Below, piece after piece: positions 58,570-64,000 of a DNA stretch of 64,000 nucleotides. The notes under the pieces are model-generated. The model was not told the origin of the DNA. It did no database searches and saw only the letters and a program-made list of their open reading frames with translations. The number at the start of each line of letters is the position of its first letter. Within the stretch, counting starts at the first letter, position 1. The stretch lies in assembly GCA_032164245.1 (NCBI GenBank), contig JAVMKO010000001.1, positions 61,486,892 through 61,550,891 on the forward strand, given 5' to 3'. This DNA comes from Sternotherus odoratus. Lineage: Eukaryota > Chordata > Testudines > Kinosternidae. Made by a program: the position numbers and the translations under genes.

Positions 58570-60713
58570 CCTGGTTTCCTATCAGTTTGGCTACCTGGCT
58601 CTTCAGCTGCAGGACTGCCTTGGAGTCGGGGAGTCCAAGGCTTCCAGACTCTCATGCCAATTGGCTCCATGGGCTGCCTGACTTCTACAGCCTAGGAGCT
58701 AGCTTCTCTGAGAGTTTGGCCTCTGGTGGTGGGAACGACAGGTAGCCCTAGGGTCCCTGACTTTAAAGCAGGCAGCATGGAGGGGCTGTTCAGAAACAAA
58801 AAACCTTGGTAGGCCAAGAAGCTGCTGACTGAAATTTACATAATGCGGATCAGTTTTCATGACTGCCCACTACTGAATTACAGCTACAAAACTAATCAGA
58901 CTGGCCAGTCAGCAAGTACAAAAGAACCACACAATTCAGTTTTGGTGTTTTAAAATGAAATATTACAGGATTTAAATTCCATGAAAAATTTAGTTTTTGG
59001 CCTCGTTCAGATATGGAAAAGTTTTTCTTCCAAAAACTCTATTATGGAACAAAATCTGTTTCCTGGCCAGTTCTAGTGCTTAACAATACTACTTTCCCCT
59101 ACTACCTGTAGTTTTTGGTTTAAGGTGAACAGAATCTTTCTCAACCTAGATGTTAAAACTCAGTGGAGTGAACACCGCTCCCTTAAAAAAAAAAAGAAAA
59201 AAGTAAAAGTAAAATAGGTGAATGTCATCCATGTCCCCTCAAAAGTAGTCTAGGTATTCTCATATGAAAATGTCCCATAAAGGTCAGATATAACCAAGAG
59301 TTCTACAGAAGTTCACTTTATTTAGGTTTTTAAAACAAGATAATTCTTACAGGATTTTTTTCTTAAATAGGAGTATTCTACTAACTGGAGTTATAAAAAT
59401 GTATAGAAAAGTTCTATAGATTTTGATTATAATTTAACTTAGAACTGAAGAATGTCTTTTTCTTAAGCCACACACAAAGGAAGCCTTGCTAGATGGTGTG
59501 GAAGTAAGATGTCTTTCAAGAGGTATTGGGTACAGATGAGAAGAAACCCCAGAAAGGCAGCTGCAGACCTTATGTTCTTAGAGTATTGTCCTCACTCTAT
59601 TCAGTGGAGTCCTAGACTTATACAACATTCCATAATACACACATTCAATTTTGTATTTGTATACAATACAACATTGAGTATGTGTATTATGGAATCTGGT
59701 CCAGCAGTGAATGGCATCTTTACAGTTTGGTGCAACAGAAAAGCTGCCTTTCCTGTTGTACAAGCTTAACTTCAAAGAGATGAAGTTTGAAATTAAAATT
59801 GTTGCACAACTTCCAGTTCTGCAAGTGGATAAACAGGTAATACAAGAACAAAGTTTACTATCTTCATGCTGCATCATGAAGTCAAGTATGCAGAAGCCCT
59901 AACAGGGGGAAATTATTCAATCCAGTAAAAATTTAGCTACCTTTTAAAGTGACCCTCCCCTTTTCATTCAGAGCAAATAACCTCATCCTTCCTCAGAGCA
60001 AGAGGTTGATTTTGTTGTATTTGGCTGACAAAATAAAATGTACGCTATTACTAACCTTAGGCCGGGGGAGACAGTCTGGGATAGGGAATTCCACATTTGA
60101 ACAGGTTCTTGTTCTGATAGATGGGTTTGCGGTCTCTGCCTATACAGAACAGGCAAAGGGATTCAGCATACTGACCTAACAGATCTGGCAGAAGTCCCTC
60201 TACAGAGATTCTCAACTTCTAAGGTGGTGTGACAGCTGCTCCCTGCCATTTCATTCCTCTCATGCCGCCTTGGGGACTTCTTATGTACGATTATGCTGAC
60301 TCTGTTGGAAATTAAGTAGCATCCTCTCTATTGAACGAAAGCCTCCTGACCCAGGCCTGTCCCTATCCTGACCCAGGCTGAGGGATAGGGACAGCGGCTC
60401 TCCCATTAGGTGGAGCCAGATTCCTGTACTAGATACATGGGAGCAAGATAAAAAGGAAGTTTCCATGCAGTTAGAGCCAAAGGGAGATGTGGGCTCAGTG
60501 GATCTACATTTGGAATTCCTGCCTGAGGGGAGACACCCTTGCTAGCCCTGATTGAGCTGGCATGCTAAAAGTAGAGAGTCGCTGGGGCGGAGCAAGGGCT
60601 TCTCACCAACTACGTACCCCTGGGTCTCCGACAGGACCATATGCAGGGCAACTAGCCCCTCCTACAGCTATACTCTTTTTACACACTACCTCAGCCAGAG
60701 GGAGGACAGCGCA
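58570..60713. other. Non-coding sequence
   Basis: AT-rich apart from the first 200 bases; no gene recognised. Contains the hairpin listed at 59628-59694. Confidence 0.45.
59628..59694. repeat. 67-nt near-palindromic hairpin
   Basis: The left arm begins TTCCATAATACACA and the right arm ends with its exact complement TGTGTATTATGGAA. The inner parts also pair with a few mismatches (CAATTTTGTATTTGTAT against ATACAATACAACATTG), leaving only a tiny loop. Probably a small palindromic MITE; a precursor-miRNA-like fold is possible. Confidence 0.6.
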
Positions 60714-61018
60714 GTATGGGCTGGTCTACAGTAGGGTGAGGGGTCGACTGAAGATACACAACTTCAGCTACATGAATAATGTAGCTGAAGTTGGCGTATC
60801 TTCAGCCAACTTACCTGCCATCCTCATGGCGGCAGTGGTTGGCGCGCTCCCCCCGTCGACTCCAGCTTGCGCCTCACGGCAAGCTGGAGTTCTGGAGTCA
60901 AGGGGGGCGCTGCTGGCGATCGATTTATTGTGTCTTAATGAGATGCGATAATTCAATTGCCAAAATATACATTGCTACCTACCCATCTGGCAGGTAGTGA
61001 AGATGTACCCTATGTCTC
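60714..61018. mobile_element. DNA-transposon MITE
   Basis: Starts near TATGGGCTGGTCTACAG and ends near AGATGTACCCTATG. The body includes the palindrome TTCAGCTACATGAATAATGTAGCTGAA and a second inverted pair CTCCAGCTTGCGCC / GGCAAGCTGGAG, typical of a turtle MITE family. Exact ends are uncertain. Confidence 0.55.
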
Positions 61019-62540
61019 ATGCTAGAATTTCCACCTCCAGCTGGAAAGGTAGACATACATGAAGCCCCGGTATCCTCTGACTCCCCTCACCACGTTTAAA
61101 GCAGTTGTTTGACCCAAATACTTTTCCAATTTACAAACTGAAAACAAAATGCTGGCCCCTTGTCTCCAAATAAGAGTACATTTGTTTTGCTTTAATCCAA
61201 ACATGCTTTTCTTTAAAAAGCAGCTGCTGCACAATGAGATGGAACAGGTAACAGGAAGACCCAGTAGGACTGCAATGTGGATAGAACAGATCTGGCTTTA
61301 TACTCTGGAGCACAAAGCACTATCTATCCACACTGGAAATATGCCAGCTCAGACAGTCAATGGAGAGAATCTCTCCGTGAGATAGGAAGGGATGATTTTT
61401 TTGGATTTCATGTAGGAGAAAGAACTGGAAACAGATGAGCAGGGTGCACAAAGACAGAAGGGAAAACAAATGGTGGTTAATTGAAAACTAATCTCAGTCT
61501 TTTTTGGGTTCAGGGAAGGTGGCAGAAGGTTGCATGGTGTGTGGGGAAAGCACAAAGGGTGGCTTGGGGACGGCAACTAGAATCCAAGAATTCCAACTCC
61601 CAGTTCTCTAGCCAAAAAACAGTCTCAGGGATTGGACCCAAGGAACTGACACCTAGTCTCTTATATGCACAGACCTCCCTCCTGGCCTCTCAACTCCCTC
61701 GGTTATCTAATCTGTATCCTCATACGTGGTCACTCCTTCTAAGACGCTGGTTCCATGCTCCTTGGGTGTTATGGCCACATTAATTGGTGACATTTGGATT
61801 GTATGTGTTACCCTACTTCTATGCTGCTTTAAATCTCAAGCACCAGCTGTTTCCATGCATGTTTAATATTAACTCTGGCACAGTTCTCTCCCCACCCTGG
61901 AATGGGTCCATTGAAAATACAAGTTACTATTTTGAATTCCTTTCTCCTCCAAACCACCCATTGCACCATCTAAATCTATAGGCAAGTTCAGTCAGTCAGG
62001 GACAACAAGCAATGAAGTGCTTTTCCCATTCCAGCATCGCCAAATGAGCAAGCAGACCTCTAAAGCAGAATTGTGTTTTAAGTTCTGTCATTGGCAAGTT
62101 GGGGTGTGATTTTTTGTTTAAAAGTTCAGTTTTGGGGGTTTATCTGTAGTAAAGTTTAGTTAGCAAAACATTTATTGGGAAGTGAATTGGTGCTACAGAA
62201 TAATCAATTAAATTAATCAGCTGCTCTATTAGATTCAGGAGTGTATTTTACTGTGGTAATAGCACAAAAAACTGGTTCTCAGTTAAGTTCTGCATATAGA
62301 CAGGTTTATGTAAAATATATAAACATTTGTCAAAGTTGTTACAGATTGCATAAATATGGCATTTTTACTGGTGCATTTACAGATGTGCATGTACAATGAT
62401 GTGCAAATAATCACAATTTGATTACAATCTTTGAAAAGCACTTGAACTTTGCATCCAAGTAAAGCAATGAATGAAAAAATGCCCACCGAAGAATTTAAAT
62501 ACCAAACTCATAACATGGTTTAAAATATTCTCAGTAAAAC
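61019..62540. other. Non-coding sequence
   Basis: No gene or clear repeat recognised. Composition becomes AT-rich and repeat-poor towards the right. Confidence 0.45.
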
Positions 62541-64000
62541 TTTCACACATTTAAAATACTTTTTATTCATTTTATTTGTATATGTCAAAATACAGTTTTT
62601 CCAAAAGAGTGGGTTTTGCAACTAGTTTCATGCAGATACAAGGTCTGCTCAGTACTACCAATAAAATCAATATAGCACAGTAGCCGTTCGGTTTTTAGAT
62701 AAAGAATAAATAACCTAAATATAAAACACTAAAATATTAGAAACACGTATTTACTCATTCACAGGCACCCAAACTTTACCAAATATAATCCAGAATATGC
62801 CTAAGTGTCTCATAACAGAACTGAACACGTTGCATCCATTCAAGATCAATTATTTGCCTTTTATGTTAGCGTAAGACAATGGTAGTTCCCTATATTTAGA
62901 CCCATCTCTCATACAGATCAATTATAACAAGATACCTCAAAAACTATCCTTGTACCTTTAAAATCAAGAATCCTGAGCTTGGTAGTAAGAGCATTACCTT
63001 ACATCTTCAAAAAACCAATCAACAGAAAGAACATGTTCCCCTTACCAAAACAAACAAAAAAAAAAACCAAAACAAAACTAAAACAAAAAACGAAACACAC
63101 AAAAACCCTCCCCACCTTAATAAATCAAAACTCCTCCCCAAGAAGTAGGCAGTAGAACACAATGACCTTTTTAAATGAAGGGGTACAAATTCACATTTAA
63201 TATAGTATACAATAACCAATAATACAATAGCTACTACAAGCTTTACAATGTACAATTTATTTTAATGGCTGAACTGTTCAGTGGTATTAGGCAATAGTCT
63301 ATGTGCCAATAAGATGTCATCTTGTATAGTTTAGTGAAAATATAAAAGCTGTTTGTTTCTAACAAAAGCAATCTTCACTTAAGTACTTTATTTAAAAAAG
63401 GCCACTGAAATGTATAAAATGGTCTGAACATGATGGTGATATTAACTCAGATGCCTTTTCACATGGCAATAACAGTGCATATAAACGTGAGTGTAATGGG
63501 TTAGGTTTTTCAAATGATTTAGTAACGTTACTTTGGCTAGCACAACAGTTTTGGACAGCACTCAGATAAATACAGGTATGTGAAATGTAGTGAAGCACTT
63601 ATATTTATGCAACTTTTATTATGGTGAACACTATCAAATGAAAAAATGGGAAGAACAAGGTAATAAAAGTATTTTATAGTTCAAACCTTTTGTAAAGAGA
63701 GGGCTCCGTACAATGTACAATGTGTAAATTCATTATACCATAAAAATTAATGAACTTTGTTAAACACACTATTCTGGAGTAGCCTAATTTGCATTAACAG
63801 ACATTTGCAATAGGGAAGTATATTCAAGCATGCCACGTGGTGGTCTGAAAATCAAAACAGTACAGGTTTATATATACAGCATCACTCAGTACCTGCTAAA
63901 ATGAATGTGAAGATTACAGGATCCAACATGTTTCACTACAAACATTTTTTTTTTAAAGTGACCAATAAAGGCAGAAAACAGGACTTGTAAAATAATTCTA
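62541..64000 (-). other. Possible PPP1R12A 3'UTR (partial)
   Basis: Repeat-poor AT-rich DNA with closely spaced minus-strand AATAAA signals at about 62560-62575, a plausible cleavage region, and a Pumilio-like TGTATATA on the minus strand near 63868-63876. In mammals PPP1R12A lies upstream of PAWR on the same strand with its 3' end facing PAWR, which would put its 3'UTR here. No coding sequence is present to confirm it, so this rests on gene order and composition. Confidence 0.3.

Overview
This is vertebrate nuclear DNA, almost certainly from a cryptodiran turtle. It is AT-rich and non-coding apart from one CpG-island exon. Its interspersed repeats are the turtle set: a Cry-type (tortoise Pol III) tRNA-derived SINE, CR1 LINEs ending in the ATTCTATGATTC tail, many hAT MITEs with 8-bp target duplications, Tigger/pogo-like MITEs flanked by TA, a rolling-circle Helitron and endogenous retrovirus (ERV) LTRs.

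The only host gene I can identify is PAWR (PAR-4), on the minus strand. Its first coding exon (27465-28011, 160 codons) lies in a CpG island at about 27.15-29.0 kb, with a good splice acceptor before the 5'UTR part, a phase-0 donor after the codons for ...PAAE, and a candidate non-coding exon 1 ending at 28551. Positions 1-27464 are then the following PAWR intron. I found no further PAWR exon there. Positions above 29 kb are upstream of PAWR. In mammals the next gene upstream on the same strand is PPP1R12A, and the repeat-poor AT-rich stretch at about 62.54-64.0 kb, with minus-strand AATAAA signals, could be its 3'UTR. That is a guess from gene order.

Layout: 1-20 kb, intron with MITEs, a Helitron nested in a hAT transposon, a hAT interrupted by a Cry SINE, and a solo LTR (17.9-18.65 kb). 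20.0-23.1 kb, a long CR1 plus an antisense CR1 piece. 25.06-25.79 kb, a hAT. 27-29 kb, the PAWR CpG island. 29.4-33.8 kb, a fold-back SINE, a tandemly duplicated tRNA-SINE, a MITE and a pyrimidine-rich block. 38-43.8 kb, a MITE, a purine-rich block, a CR1 split by a hAT that contains a Tigger, and another hAT. 44.7-50.8 kb, a complete-ended ERV with identical LTRs and a 5-bp target duplication. 51.2-53.9 kb, a Myb/SANT transposon-protein remnant and an antisense CR1 split by a MITE. 56.4-61.0 kb, more MITEs and a large hAT.

Most notable: (1) a GRK4/5/6-type first exon with its GC-rich upstream sequence sits inside the hAT element at 40.7-42.7 kb; (2) a Helitron carries a CpG promoter-like piece with a ZNF143/SBS-type motif; (3) a Tigger-like and a hAT-like element share the same GC-rich palindromic core; (4) the young-looking ERV has lost RNase H and most of integrase and has altered protease and RT catalytic boxes, and its env-position frame has a signal peptide and Ig-like cysteine/tryptophan spacing; (5) a 51/51-bp perfect inverted repeat formed by a fold-back SINE was inserted as one unit with 13-bp target duplications. 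All calls were made by eye from sequence; no database search was run.
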